Below are positions 27,985 through 38,129 of a DNA stretch of 58,935 bases, piece by piece. The stretch spans positions 1 through 58,935 of the forward strand of contig JAMOTN010000005.1 in the NCBI GenBank assembly GCA_027062325.1, read 5' to 3'. Position numbers and translations under genes: made by a program. The notes beneath the pieces are model-generated. The model saw nothing but the letters and a program-made list of their open reading frames with translations. It made no database searches and was not told where the DNA came from. This DNA comes from a bacterium. GTDB lineage: Bacteria > JAMOTN01. How positions within the stretch are numbered: position 1 is the stretch's first letter; each line of letters begins with the position of its first letter.

Positions 27985-28665
27985 TTACTTCTCATAAACA
28001 ATAAGCCAACTCTTATCTTCATAATACGTTCTCGCTTCAAGGCGTCTCAAACCAACAATACGTGCACATGCCTCAACAAAAGCCGGACTCCAAAGGTAAA
28101 ATTCAAAGTTCGACACTATCCCCCTATCTCTACTCACAAACTGGCGCTCAACCTTTAAAGTCAACGGATCAAAGCTTTTTTGAATACTGTAATGGTCCCC
28201 TTCATCTAACCTCATTTTGTAATTTCTTTCAACACCTAACTTAACAAAATCAAACACAGCTGTTATAAACCTTCCACCTTTTTTTAACACTCGCTTTACT
28301 TCCAGCAAACACATGTGAAAATCAATAATCGAGAAATGAGGATAAGGATTACCCCAAAACAAAATCACATCGAAAGAAGATTCTTTGAATGGTAAATACT
28401 TCGCATCACAACAAATCTTTTTATCAACCTCAGACGAGGTAACCAATTCAAAAGCCAAATCTGCCAACACAACATCGTATCCTTTTTTCTGAGCAACGTG
28501 CGCCAAAACTCCACCGCCACCTGCTAAATCTAGAATTTTACTCCCATTAATCCACTTCTCTAGCAAACCAAATTCCCACTTTCTCCGGTCTATGTTTTCT
28601 TTACTAAATAGGTAACTCCTAGCAAAGTAGTTGTAGAAATCGAATAATCTCGACACAATTTTCAC
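27985..28665 (-). CDS. Class I SAM-dependent methyltransferase
   Basis: ILDLAGGGGVLAHVAQKKGYDVVLADLA; SSFDVILFWGNPYPHF. Confidence 0.8.
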   Translation of the reverse strand: MKIVSRLFDFYNYFARSYLFSKENIDRRKWEFGLLEKWINGSKILDLAGGGGVLAHVAQKKGYDVVLADLAFELVTSSEVDKKICCDAKYLPFKESSFDVILFWGNPYPHFSIIDFHMCLLEVKRVLKKGGRFITAVFDFVKLGVERNYKMRLDEGDHYSIQKSFDPLTLKVERQFVSRDRGIVSNFEFYLWSPAFVEACARIVGLRRLEARTYYEDKSWLIVYEK

Positions 28666-28696
28666 CTCTTTACATAAAATACGAACAAATAATAAG

Positions 28697-29143
28697 CTAC
28701 TTAGAAATCAGCTCTGCAAAAAAGACAAATAAAGGCATTCTAAAATTCTCCACCAGCCAAAACTTTCCCCACTTTACACCCTCTCTTTTTTGACGTTTAG
28801 AAGCTTCCTTCCCTTCAAACACTCCACAAACCAAGGCTGCACTTCCCTCAGACGGAGGCAAAGCCAAAGTTTTTATCCAAACATGTCCCGTTTTGCACCT
28901 CAACCTATACCATGCCCAGTCACCTTTAGAAGCAATTTTATCTACAATTCCTACAACTGTATAAGTAGTGTTCCTGACAGCTTTCGTCCTTAAATCTAAC
29001 GGACTTGACAACATCCATTTCCACCAAGCAAATGCAAAAAATGCCACCAATAAAATTGCTATCATAAAAAGCTTTTTCACTTCACCCTCAGCACGTTTTG
29101 AAAAAACATTTTGATTAGTTTTTCTAACTTTCATTTTCGTCAC
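28697..29143 (-). CDS. Hypothetical membrane-anchored protein
   Basis: Single N-terminal TM LFMIAILLVAFFAFAWWKW; no recognised domain. Confidence 0.5.
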   Translation of the reverse strand: MTKMKVRKTNQNVFSKRAEGEVKKLFMIAILLVAFFAFAWWKWMLSSPLDLRTKAVRNTTYTVVGIVDKIASKGDWAWYRLRCKTGHVWIKTLALPPSEGSAALVCGVFEGKEASKRQKREGVKWGKFWLVENFRMPLFVFFAELISK

Positions 29144-29183
29144 TTCCTACACTTATTCTCTTTTAAAAGTTTTAGCTCTTTTT

Positions 29184-29189
29184 TATAAT
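29184..29189 (+). promoter_or_regulatory. Candidate -10 element of mutS2
   Basis: Exact TATAAT 10 nt upstream of the ATG at 29200; no Shine-Dalgarno in between; -35 weak. Confidence 0.5.
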
Positions 29190-29199
29190 TTTAAGTGCT

Positions 29200-31539
29200 A
29201 TGAAGATCTACGGCAACTTAGAAAACATAGATTGGCCAAATTTTTTAAATTATCTTGCAACATATACTGACTTTTTCCCTGCAAAAGAAGAAATTAGAAA
29301 CTCATCTAATAAACTCAAGACTGCAAACTATGAAGCCCTTATTGAATTTAGAAAACGTGGATTAAGTGTAAACCTTTCCTGCTCAAAAGAAGCTTTTCAG
29401 GCTTTTTCACAACTTCCCAACCTTTCATTTGCAAAAGACTATTTTGAAGTAGCAACCCTAATTAAACAAATCTCCACAAAACTTCAGGAAAACTCAAAAC
29501 TTCTCGAACTTCCCATCGAATCCAGCTTATCATTTGAAGATATAAATAAATCTTTGCACACTGCAAAATTCACTCTTAGCAAATTAACACCTACAGGTTC
29601 AATAAAAGAGGATGCAACCCCTACATTAAAAAAACTTTATTCGCGTCTGAGAAAGTTGACAAATGAATTAAACCATAAAAAACGAGGTATTCTCGATAAA
29701 TTCAGAAAATTCCTTGCAGACAACAACATCTTTTTTAAACACGGTCAACCAACCATTTTGATTAAAGGAAACTTTGCTCATGAGATTGATGGAGCAATAA
29801 TGGCAAAGACTCAGTCTGGAAATCTTTTTATTGCACCAAAAGAGTTAATTGAGGTGAACGGAGCACTAACTGAAACAGAAGAGCTTATCAGAGAAGAGGA
29901 AAGCAAAATCTTAGCAGAAATTGCATCTCTTTTTAGAATTAACCTCAACGCAATAAAGCATCTAATATCATTTGCTACCACTCTAGCAATACTTGAAGCC
30001 AAAGCAAAGTTTATGGAAGAGCACAAGGCATCAATTCCACAAGAAAGCTCTATTTTGAAACTTGAAAAGTTGCGTCATCCTTTAGTGAAAAATTGCGTTC
30101 CAAACGATGTAGAGATAAAAAGCTGCCTGATAATTACAGGGCCAAATATGGGCGGCAAAACTGTCCTTTTGAAGTCGATTGCAATAGCAGTCCTTTCAAA
30201 GGAGTATAACATTCCAATTCTTGCCTACACTGCCAAAATTCCCAATTATCAAGCCCTTGGTGTAGACGTTGGAGATTATCAAATCACGGGAGAAATTAGC
30301 ACATTTGGAGCGCATGCCAAAAATTTAGCACAGTTTTGTCATCTAAAAGATTCCTTGATTCTCGTAGATGAAATAGGAGCCTCCACAGAGCCCGAAGAGG
30401 GAAGTGCCCTTGCAAAAGCAGTAATAGAACACTTAATAGAGAATAAAAATCATGTTGCCGTAACAACCCACTTTCCAACACTTAAAGTCTGGGCATTTGA
30501 AGATGACAGAGTCACAGTTGCTTCTTTAGTAATAGATGACGTGAAGCTAAAGCCCCTTTATCGTTTAGTGTACGGTACACCTTCTCAGAGTTGGGGAATA
30601 AAGATGGCGCATCAGATGGGTGTTCCTGTAAAAGTCATTAAGAAAGCAAATTCCTACTTATCAAGTGAATTTAGTCGTGTAGCAAACCTTGCTTCTGCTC
30701 TAGTTAAGATGAAGCAAGCATATGAAAACTACCTAGAAACTCAAAAACGCATATTAAAAGAGTTGGAAGAAGAGAAGAAAAAACTTGAGTCCTACAAGCT
30801 CAAGCTCGAACAAGAAAAGCAACAGGAGATAAAAAAGATATACGAAGCCTCTTTGGATAGAATCTCCGAACTTGAGAGAAAAATAAAGAGATTGAACTCA
30901 TCAGAAATCCACACCAAGGACAGCCACGTCTCAAACAAAAAATCAACAATCCGCAAATCAAAATCTGATGAGTCCAAAACCTTACATTCTGATGCACCTC
31001 ATAAACTAAAAGCGCAACTCGTAGAAGAAAAAACTCGTTTCAAAAAAGAGGTAGCCTCAATAGTGGATTCATCACTAAAAAAATTGAAGGTTGGTGACAC
31101 AGTTGAGTTTGAAGGTTCTACTTATGTCGTTCGTCAAATTAACAGTGATAAGGGAACATGTCTGATAAGCGACGAGTTTCTCTCTATTGAAGTTCCTGTT
31201 GACAAAGTAAAATTGACAACAAAATCACAAGAGCTAGGATCTCACATCGATAAGCACTTCTCAGATCACACCCCTGACAGACATCCTACCATATCAACTA
31301 AACCTGAAGTGCACCTCAGAGGCCTCACTAAAGAAGAAGCTCGCGAAAAGCTTTTGGATTTTCTCTCTAATGCCTACGCAGCTGGATGGAACGAAGTAAG
31401 AGTGGTCCATGGAAAAGGAGCAGGTATTCTTCGCAAAATGGTGGAAGACGAGCTGAAAAAACTTCCCTACGTTGAGTCATTCAGAGCAGGAAGATGGGGC
31501 GAAGGAGACAGTGGAGTTACGATTGTAAAGTTCAAGTAA
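29200..31539 (+). CDS. mutS2: MutS2 ATPase/endonuclease with C-terminal Smr domain
   Basis: IITGPNMGGKTVLLKSI, LVDEIGASTEPEEGSALAKAV, TTHFPTLKVWA, Smr VRVVHGKGAGILRKMVEDEL. Confidence 0.95.
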   Translation: MKIYGNLENIDWPNFLNYLATYTDFFPAKEEIRNSSNKLKTANYEALIEFRKRGLSVNLSCSKEAFQAFSQLPNLSFAKDYFEVATLIKQISTKLQENSKLLELPIESSLSFEDINKSLHTAKFTLSKLTPTGSIKEDATPTLKKLYSRLRKLTNELNHKKRGILDKFRKFLADNNIFFKHGQPTILIKGNFAHEIDGAIMAKTQSGNLFIAPKELIEVNGALTETEELIREEESKILAEIASLFRINLNAIKHLISFATTLAILEAKAKFMEEHKASIPQESSILKLEKLRHPLVKNCVPNDVEIKSCLIITGPNMGGKTVLLKSIAIAVLSKEYNIPILAYTAKIPNYQALGVDVGDYQITGEISTFGAHAKNLAQFCHLKDSLILVDEIGASTEPEEGSALAKAVIEHLIENKNHVAVTTHFPTLKVWAFEDDRVTVASLVIDDVKLKPLYRLVYGTPSQSWGIKMAHQMGVPVKVIKKANSYLSSEFSRVANLASALVKMKQAYENYLETQKRILKELEEEKKKLESYKLKLEQEKQQEIKKIYEASLDRISELERKIKRLNSSEIHTKDSHVSNKKSTIRKSKSDESKTLHSDAPHKLKAQLVEEKTRFKKEVASIVDSSLKKLKVGDTVEFEGSTYVVRQINSDKGTCLISDEFLSIEVPVDKVKLTTKSQELGSHIDKHFSDHTPDRHPTISTKPEVHLRGLTKEEAREKLLDFLSNAYAAGWNEVRVVHGKGAGILRKMVEDELKKLPYVESFRAGRWGEGDSGVTIVKFK

Positions 31540-31544
31540 AAAAG

Positions 31545-32660
31545 TTAGCGCAACTTTCTAATTAACGCATATCCCATCATTGCAGCTAGTAGCACAGCAG
31601 AGATCACATTAATATAGCTTCCCCCTTTAGCGCTACTCTCTGCAAATGCAACTTTAAATCCTAAACTATCCACTAGAAAAGCACCTACCAAAGAAGCTGC
31701 GACCACTACACCAAAATAAACCAAAAACCCCCTTAATTTAAATCTTTGCCACACAAAACGCAAAGTAATAGCATTTGTAGCAGGCCCTGCCAGCAAAAAC
31801 ACAAAAGCTGATCCAACACTAAAACCACTTAGCACTAAAGAGGCAGCAATTGGAACACTTGACACAGAGCACACATACATTGGTAAAGCTAGAAAAAGTA
31901 TTTCAAAATAAGCCAATGGAGGTTTTAAAACTATATACTTAAAATGTGAGAATACAACGGAAAAGAATGCCGAAATCATCAATCCTATAAGAAGAGTATC
32001 CAGTAACTCTGCCGGCTGTTCAAAAAAGAATTTTTTTACTAGGGAATTCATTTTTTTCAATATCCTTTCTTTACCACTATATTTATCGATGGTAGCATCT
32101 CCTTTATCGTGATCTAAATGATGGGAATGAAAAAGAGAATCTTCTTCATGATAATGATGATGACAGCAAGCACTATTACAGCTCAACCTAACTTTTTCTT
32201 CCTTGCCATCAACACCAGCTTCAAGATCTTCAGCTCCTTCAACAAGTGCCTCACCAAAGAACTTGAAAAGCAAACCACCACAAACTCCAGCTAAAAAAGC
32301 AATCCCTGCTCTCAAAAAAGCAAACTCCCAGCCAAACACCGCCCAAGTCGCAATAATTGCATCAACACCCGTCATAGGCGTACTAATCAAAAAACTCATA
32401 GCTGCCTCAACCTTTGCCCCACTTTTAACTATGCTATTTGTAATAGGTACTATGGAGCAAGAACATATCGGAAGCGGCACTCCTATTACGGCAGCTTTAA
32501 AAATTCCAACATTCTTAAGACTCGAAACCTTAAAGAAAACTTCGATAACCGAAGCCACAAACATTCCCAAGAGAAACCAGATAGAGAAATCTACCCACAT
32601 ATTCAAAAACGAACGCACAAACTCTTTGGCAAATTCAATCAAGTCCATTAACGATTTCAA
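31545..32660 (-). CDS. SO_0444-like predicted Cu/Zn efflux permease with His-rich loop
   Basis: GVPLPICSCSIVPITNSIVKSGAKVEAAMSFLISTPMTGVDAI; loop CNSACCHHHYHEEDSLFHSHHLDHDKGD. Confidence 0.8.
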   Translation of the reverse strand: MKSLMDLIEFAKEFVRSFLNMWVDFSIWFLLGMFVASVIEVFFKVSSLKNVGIFKAAVIGVPLPICSCSIVPITNSIVKSGAKVEAAMSFLISTPMTGVDAIIATWAVFGWEFAFLRAGIAFLAGVCGGLLFKFFGEALVEGAEDLEAGVDGKEEKVRLSCNSACCHHHYHEEDSLFHSHHLDHDKGDATIDKYSGKERILKKMNSLVKKFFFEQPAELLDTLLIGLMISAFFSVVFSHFKYIVLKPPLAYFEILFLALPMYVCSVSSVPIAASLVLSGFSVGSAFVFLLAGPATNAITLRFVWQRFKLRGFLVYFGVVVAASLVGAFLVDSLGFKVAFAESSAKGGSYINVISAVLLAAMMGYALIRKLR

Positions 32661-33405
32661 CCCCCATTTTTTTTAAAATATTTGATAATTCGTAATAATT
32701 ATCACCTCCAACAGTATTTGCAACAAAATCTCCAATATGACTTTTGTATCTATCTAAAAAATTAGTTTGACTAATTAACTTATTTCTTACTATTATAAAC
32801 CTTTTAAAGTCAAGCTGTAACTCATACGTCATGCTTCGCAAAGCCTCTGAAAAAAACAAAATTTTTTTAAAACTTACCAATCCTTTTTCCTCAAAACTAC
32901 CATACTCATCGTAAAAAAATGCGATTCCATTAAAAGGTGTATCTTTCACTTTCACACCTATATTACACACATCAAATTTAAAATTTATATACTCCAGTGA
33001 ACTATTGAACACCAACCACTTCCTAAATCTCTCAATATTCGAAAAATCAAACTTAAATCCAAATTTTTTGAGATAACACAAATACGGCAAAAACAACTCT
33101 TTTAACTCTGACCTTCTGAATTCTTTTAGAACTTCAACTCCTAACATAAAAGGTAATATCAACTGATAATCGATATCTACCAATACGTAACACTCAACGT
33201 TTCGCAAAAAAACTCTTGGCTGAATAACCCCAGATATTAAATATCCCCTCTTTCTAAAATATTTAACCAAATGCGAAAGAATCCTCGTTTTACCACAACC
33301 TATGCATCCGGTAAGCAAGTAGTCCCCGCCAAAATTAAAAGCCTTCAAACTAGTTTTCAAATTGGCATTATGGAATCTGTTAAACATTTCATCCATCAAA
33401 GCCAC
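32635..33405 (-). CDS. P-loop NTPase, THEP1-like
   Basis: YLLTGCIGCGKTRILSHL Walker A; GYLISGVIQPRVF; FYDEYGSFEEKG (DExG-type); FKRFIIVRN. Confidence 0.55.
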   Translation of the reverse strand: MALMDEMFNRFHNANLKTSLKAFNFGGDYLLTGCIGCGKTRILSHLVKYFRKRGYLISGVIQPRVFLRNVECYVLVDIDYQLILPFMLGVEVLKEFRRSELKELFLPYLCYLKKFGFKFDFSNIERFRKWLVFNSSLEYINFKFDVCNIGVKVKDTPFNGIAFFYDEYGSFEEKGLVSFKKILFFSEALRSMTYELQLDFKRFIIVRNKLISQTNFLDRYKSHIGDFVANTVGGDNYYELSNILKKMGVEIVNGLD

Positions 33406-33420
33406 CTTTCAGTAAAAACT

Positions 33421-33948
33421 TCAATCTAAACGAAAACTTTTTCCTGTTAGCTTTGCTAACTTTTCCCAAAATTCCATCTCGTTTGCCACTTCTGAGGAAA
33501 AAGCAGTAGTTCCTCCATCTTTCGAATACACAATCTCATCATTTGCAAAGAAATTTAACCACTTATCAACTCCACTCAAAAGATTTATAGGCATCAACTT
33601 AATTCTATCATTCGCAATCTCTTGAGCATACACTTTTAAAATTTCAATCTTTTTCGAAATTGTAACTCTATCAACCAAAGCAGTCAGAGGTAAATCCCTC
33701 AATATCACATCTCTTAAGGCACACTTTAAAATCAGATATCCCTCAAGTTCAAACGCTGCCCATTTATTTCTTTTTAGAATAAAAAATGGGGATATCCGGG
33801 TAACTCTTGCCCCAAATATCCCCAACTTTACAATAAAATCACCTACTGTAAAAACTTCTCTTCCCTCAAGCGCCAACAAAAAAGCCTTATACGGCGAAAA
33901 TGTCAAGCAAACCCTTGCCTTATCCTCCACATCCATTGCTGCTCCCAC
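33421..33948 (-). CDS. Hypothetical protein
   Basis: 175 aa ORF, 15 nt upstream of the P-loop NTPase; no recognised domain. Confidence 0.5.
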   Translation of the reverse strand: MGAAMDVEDKARVCLTFSPYKAFLLALEGREVFTVGDFIVKLGIFGARVTRISPFFILKRNKWAAFELEGYLILKCALRDVILRDLPLTALVDRVTISKKIEILKVYAQEIANDRIKLMPINLLSGVDKWLNFFANDEIVYSKDGGTTAFSSEVANEMEFWEKLAKLTGKSFRLD

Positions 33949-33957
33949 TCGTTTAAA

Positions 33958-35157
33958 CTATCTACCTTTTCTTTTTCCTTTAGATTTTGAAGTAGAGCTT
34001 TTTGCCCCAGCTTCCTGTTCCGATACACCTTCCCTCGCCTTTTTCTCCCTTTGAAGTTTCTCCCACTCTTTCCTTATCTTATCCTTTTCTTTTGAAACTT
34101 TATGGCAAGCCACCCAGTGATCCGGTAGTATCTCTTCAAGCTGAGGCACCTTTGTAGCACATATAACACCCATGTTCTCATAGCATCGTGGATGAAATGG
34201 ACAACCAGAAGGCTTAGCAAGAGGCGAAGGAACATCTCCTTCTAATATTATCCTCTTTTTCTTATCTCTAATCTCTGGATCCGGTATTGGTACAGCAGAA
34301 AGAAGAGCCCTAGTATAAGGATGAAGTGGCATATCATATATAGAATTTGCCGGAGCAATCTCAACCATATTTCCCAAATACATTACTGCAATTCTATCAC
34401 TTATGTAACGTACCACCGATAAATCGTGTGATATAAATATGTACGTTAATCCATACTCTTCTTGAAGATCTTGCATTAAGTTCAATACCTGGGCACGAAT
34501 TGAAACATCAAGAGCAGCAACCGCCTCGTCCGCAATTATCAACTCTGGGTTAACCGCCAGTGCACGCGCTATAACTATACGCTGTCTTTGTCCACCAGAG
34601 AATTCATGTGGATAACGATTAACATACTCCTCTCTTATCCCAACTTTTGTAAGAAGCTCTAAAACCTTCTTTTTTCTCTCTTCATAAGTATCTCCAATCC
34701 CGTGTATTCTCAAAACCTCTTCAATGGCATTTCCAATCGTCATCCTAGGATTGAGGGAAGCATACGGATCTTGAAATATCATCTGTATTTTTCTACGATA
34801 CGGCTTCAAAGCTTTATCAGGCATCTTCGCAAGATCATAACGCTCACGCAATAAAGCTGCCTCTTTCTCACGTCCTTCCTCTTCATAAGCCCTTATCTTT
34901 TCCTTTATCTCCTCTGGAACATCGAAGAACACCTCTCCTGAAGTAGGCTTGTACAAACGAATAATAGCCCTTCCAGTTGTAGATTTACCACATCCAGATT
35001 CTCCAACAAGCCCAAGAGTTTCTCCCTTTCTAACAAAAAACGTAACGCCATCCACAGCCTTTATGTAACCTGCAACCCTTTTAAATATACCTTTAAAAAC
35101 CGGAAAGTACATCTTCAAATCATTTACCTCTAACAAGACTTCTCCTTTTTTGGCCAC
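33958..35157 (-). CDS. Oligopeptide/dipeptide ABC transporter ATP-binding protein (DppF/OppF type)
   Basis: [32 protein letters not shown]-terminal oligopeptide motif [14 protein letters not shown]. Confidence 0.95.
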   Translation of the reverse strand: MAKKGEVLLEVNDLKMYFPVFKGIFKRVAGYIKAVDGVTFFVRKGETLGLVGESGCGKSTTGRAIIRLYKPTSGEVFFDVPEEIKEKIRAYEEEGREKEAALLRERYDLAKMPDKALKPYRRKIQMIFQDPYASLNPRMTIGNAIEEVLRIHGIGDTYEERKKKVLELLTKVGIREEYVNRYPHEFSGGQRQRIVIARALAVNPELIIADEAVAALDVSIRAQVLNLMQDLQEEYGLTYIFISHDLSVVRYISDRIAVMYLGNMVEIAPANSIYDMPLHPYTRALLSAVPIPDPEIRDKKKRIILEGDVPSPLAKPSGCPFHPRCYENMGVICATKVPQLEEILPDHWVACHKVSKEKDKIRKEWEKLQREKKAREGVSEQEAGAKSSTSKSKGKRKGR

Positions 35158-35178
35158 CTTTATTCCCCCCTGTACACA

Positions 35179-36141
35179 CTACTTGGCAAACTTCCAACAA
35201 GCCACCTTATGTCCCTTAGCAACCTCAACAACAGGTGGTGTCTTTTCATGGCATATATCCATAACTTCAGAACACCTTGTACAAAATCGACAGCCTTTGG
35301 GCATCTCATAAGCACTTGGAACAACTCCCGGGATAGTCTTCAAACGCTCATCGGTCTTAACATCCAAACGCGGAATAGAAGCCAATAAGCCCCTTGTATA
35401 AGGATGAAGTGGATTTTTAAACAATTCAAATACATCAGCTTCTTCCATTATCTTACCCGCATACATAACAATAACTCTATCACTTGTCTCTGCAACAACT
35501 CCCATATCGTGAGTAATCAGAATAATTGAAGATTTGAACTCTTTTCTCAACTCATTCATCAAATCCAAAATTTGTGCTTGTATTGTAACATCCAAAGCAG
35601 TTGTTGGCTCATCAGCTATGAGGAGCGACGGATTACAAACCAACGCCATTGCTATCATGACACGTTGTCTCATTCCACCAGAAAATTCATGCGGATATGC
35701 CCATAATCTATCACGTGCTGCTGGAATCCCAACCCTCTCAAGCATGGCTACAGCTCTTTCTTTTGCTTCTTCCTCCGTCACATCCTGGTGTAAAAGTATT
35801 GCCTCCATTATCTGGTATCCAATGGTAAAAACCGGATTTAAAGCTGTCATAGGTTCTTGGAATATCATAGATATGTCGGCCCCTCTTATCTGGCGCATCT
35901 GATCATCTGGCAACCCCAACAAATTCTTACCCTTAAATAGAATCTCCCCCTCAATTTGTGCATTTCCCGGAAGCAACCTCATGACAGCAAGCGACGTCAC
36001 ACTCTTTCCACTTCCAGACTCTCCAACTATTCCCAAAACCTCCCCTTCATTAACAGAAAAGCTAACATCATCAACAGCCTTTGCAATTCCTTCTTCTGTT
36101 TTAAAGTAAACCTTCAAATTCTTAACCTCAAGAATTGCCAT
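35179..36141 (-). CDS. Oligopeptide/dipeptide ABC transporter ATP-binding protein (DppD/OppD type)
   Basis: [47 protein letters not shown]. Confidence 0.95.
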   Translation of the reverse strand: MAILEVKNLKVYFKTEEGIAKAVDDVSFSVNEGEVLGIVGESGSGKSVTSLAVMRLLPGNAQIEGEILFKGKNLLGLPDDQMRQIRGADISMIFQEPMTALNPVFTIGYQIMEAILLHQDVTEEEAKERAVAMLERVGIPAARDRLWAYPHEFSGGMRQRVMIAMALVCNPSLLIADEPTTALDVTIQAQILDLMNELRKEFKSSIILITHDMGVVAETSDRVIVMYAGKIMEEADVFELFKNPLHPYTRGLLASIPRLDVKTDERLKTIPGVVPSAYEMPKGCRFCTRCSEVMDICHEKTPPVVEVAKGHKVACWKFAK

Positions 36142-36184
36142 ATCTTCTTCCCCCCATTAATCTACTTAAATCCTTTACCAACCA

Positions 36185-37069
36185 TTACTTCAATTTTGGA
36201 TCAAGAGCATCTCTCAAACCTTCTCCCATCAAGTTGTATCCAAGAACTGCTAAAAATATCGCGATTCCGGGGAAGGTTGAGAGCCACCAAGCTGTCTGAA
36301 TAAACTGCTGTCCATCGGACAAGATATTACCCCAACTCGGATTAGGCGGCTGAACTCCAAGTCCCAAGAAGCTCAAACTTGTCTCTGTTAATATAGCACC
36401 ACCAATTGAAAGCGTTGCACTAACCAAAACTGGAGTTATGGCATTCGGCAAAATATGCCTGAAAATTATCCTTGCATCGCTCATTCCAAGAGTTTTAGCA
36501 GCCTGAACATACTCCATCTCCTTTACCTGCAAAATCTGCCCTCTTATCAAACGTGCAACACCTGTCCAAGAAGTTATTCCTATGACAACCAACACCGTCC
36601 AAATTGAGGGTTTGAAAAATGCCATAATAGTAAGAATTAGAAAGAACGTAGGGAAGCACATCATAACTTCTATAAAACGTGAAATCAAGTCATCAATCCA
36701 TCCACCGTAATAACCTGCAATACTTCCTATTATTATTCCAATAGTTACAGATATACCCGTTGAAATAAAACCAACAAACAGTGAAACACGTGCTCCGTAC
36801 ACTATACGCGAATAAACATCTCTCCCCAATTGATCCGTTCCAAACCAATGTTTTGCACTCGGTGGTTGTAAACTTTCATCAGGATTCGTAGCTATTGGAT
36901 CATGAGTTGCTATGTAAGGGGCAAATATTGCTACAAGTATTAAGGAAGCAACTATTATAAAACCTGTAACAGCCACACCATTTCTAAAAAATCTCCGCGT
37001 TACCATTTGAAAATACGTTCTGTGAGCATACTTCTTATTTACTTCATTTTTTGCCTTCTCTGCCACCAT
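36185..37069 (-). CDS. ABC transporter permease (DppC/OppC type)
   Basis: HWFGTDQLGRDVYSRIVYGARVSLFVGF; ATLSIGGAILTETSLSFLGLGVQPPNPSWGNIL. Confidence 0.95.
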   Translation of the reverse strand: MVAEKAKNEVNKKYAHRTYFQMVTRRFFRNGVAVTGFIIVASLILVAIFAPYIATHDPIATNPDESLQPPSAKHWFGTDQLGRDVYSRIVYGARVSLFVGFISTGISVTIGIIIGSIAGYYGGWIDDLISRFIEVMMCFPTFFLILTIMAFFKPSIWTVLVVIGITSWTGVARLIRGQILQVKEMEYVQAAKTLGMSDARIIFRHILPNAITPVLVSATLSIGGAILTETSLSFLGLGVQPPNPSWGNILSDGQQFIQTAWWLSTFPGIAIFLAVLGYNLMGEGLRDALDPKLK

Positions 37070-37105
37070 CTTCGCCCTCCTTACACTGTTTTCAACTTTT
37101 TTATT

Positions 37106-38080
37106 TTATTCGTATCTTATAGTTGGGTTTACAAGGGCATACAATACATCCGCTAAGAAATTCCCAAGCAACGTCAAAAATGACACTATAACACTTATTG
37201 CCATTATAGTTGGATAATCACGATTCATAATAGCATCGTAACCAAGGCGTCCCATCCCCGGAAATCCAAAAATGGTCTCGATAATAAAGCTTCCACCTAT
37301 TAATCCAGGAAGCATAAAACCGAACAATGTAACTATGGGAATAAGAGCATTTCTCAAAGCGTGCCAATAAATAACTTTCCACTCTGGAACTCCTTTTGCA
37401 CGAGCAGTTCTGACGTAATCCTGATTTATAACATCCAACAAGCTCATCTTCATGTAACGAGAAAGAGAAGCGAATGAACCAATTGAAAAAACTATAACAG
37501 GCATCACTAAGTGTTTTAAAAGGTCTATAAACCTATCCCAAAATGGCCACTCTTCTGCACCTATGGTGTGAATTCCAGAAATTGGCAACCAGCCCAATTT
37601 AACACCAAACACCAATATCAACATCAAAGCAAACCAAAATCCCGGTAACGAATAACCTATAAACACTAACACCGTGGTAATCTTATCAAACCACGTATTT
37701 CGCCACACTGCTGCCATTATTCCAAGCGGCACACCTATGGCAAACGAGACTATTATTGCTAAAATATTTAGAATCAGAGTATTTGGAATTCTTTCTGCAA
37801 TCTTGTCCAACACCTTTCTTCCATCTTTGAAGGATTCCCCGAAGTCTAAGGTGAGAATCTTTTTCAACCACTTAAAGTAACGGTACATGACTGGCTTGTC
37901 CAAATCATAAATCTTACGCAATTTTTCTATATCCTCTGCTGATATATTTGGGTTCATTTTGGAGGCATCTAAAGCTGCTGGCTCTCCGGGAGCAAGATTT
38001 ACTATTAAAAACGTTATCAACGTTATTCCAAACAGAGTGGGGATCATGTAAAGTATGCGCCTTATTATGTAGGTAAACAT
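37106..38080 (-). CDS. ABC transporter permease (DppB/OppB type)
   Basis: YIIRRILYMIPTLFGITLITFLIVNLAPGEP; DYVRTARAKGVPEWKVIYWHALRNALIPIVTLFG. Confidence 0.95.
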   Translation of the reverse strand: MFTYIIRRILYMIPTLFGITLITFLIVNLAPGEPAALDASKMNPNISAEDIEKLRKIYDLDKPVMYRYFKWLKKILTLDFGESFKDGRKVLDKIAERIPNTLILNILAIIVSFAIGVPLGIMAAVWRNTWFDKITTVLVFIGYSLPGFWFALMLILVFGVKLGWLPISGIHTIGAEEWPFWDRFIDLLKHLVMPVIVFSIGSFASLSRYMKMSLLDVINQDYVRTARAKGVPEWKVIYWHALRNALIPIVTLFGFMLPGLIGGSFIIETIFGFPGMGRLGYDAIMNRDYPTIMAISVIVSFLTLLGNFLADVLYALVNPTIRYE

Positions 38081-38129
38081 CCATCCCGCCTCCTTACTTT
38101 TAATTCGTTAACAAACTTTTTTATCATTC

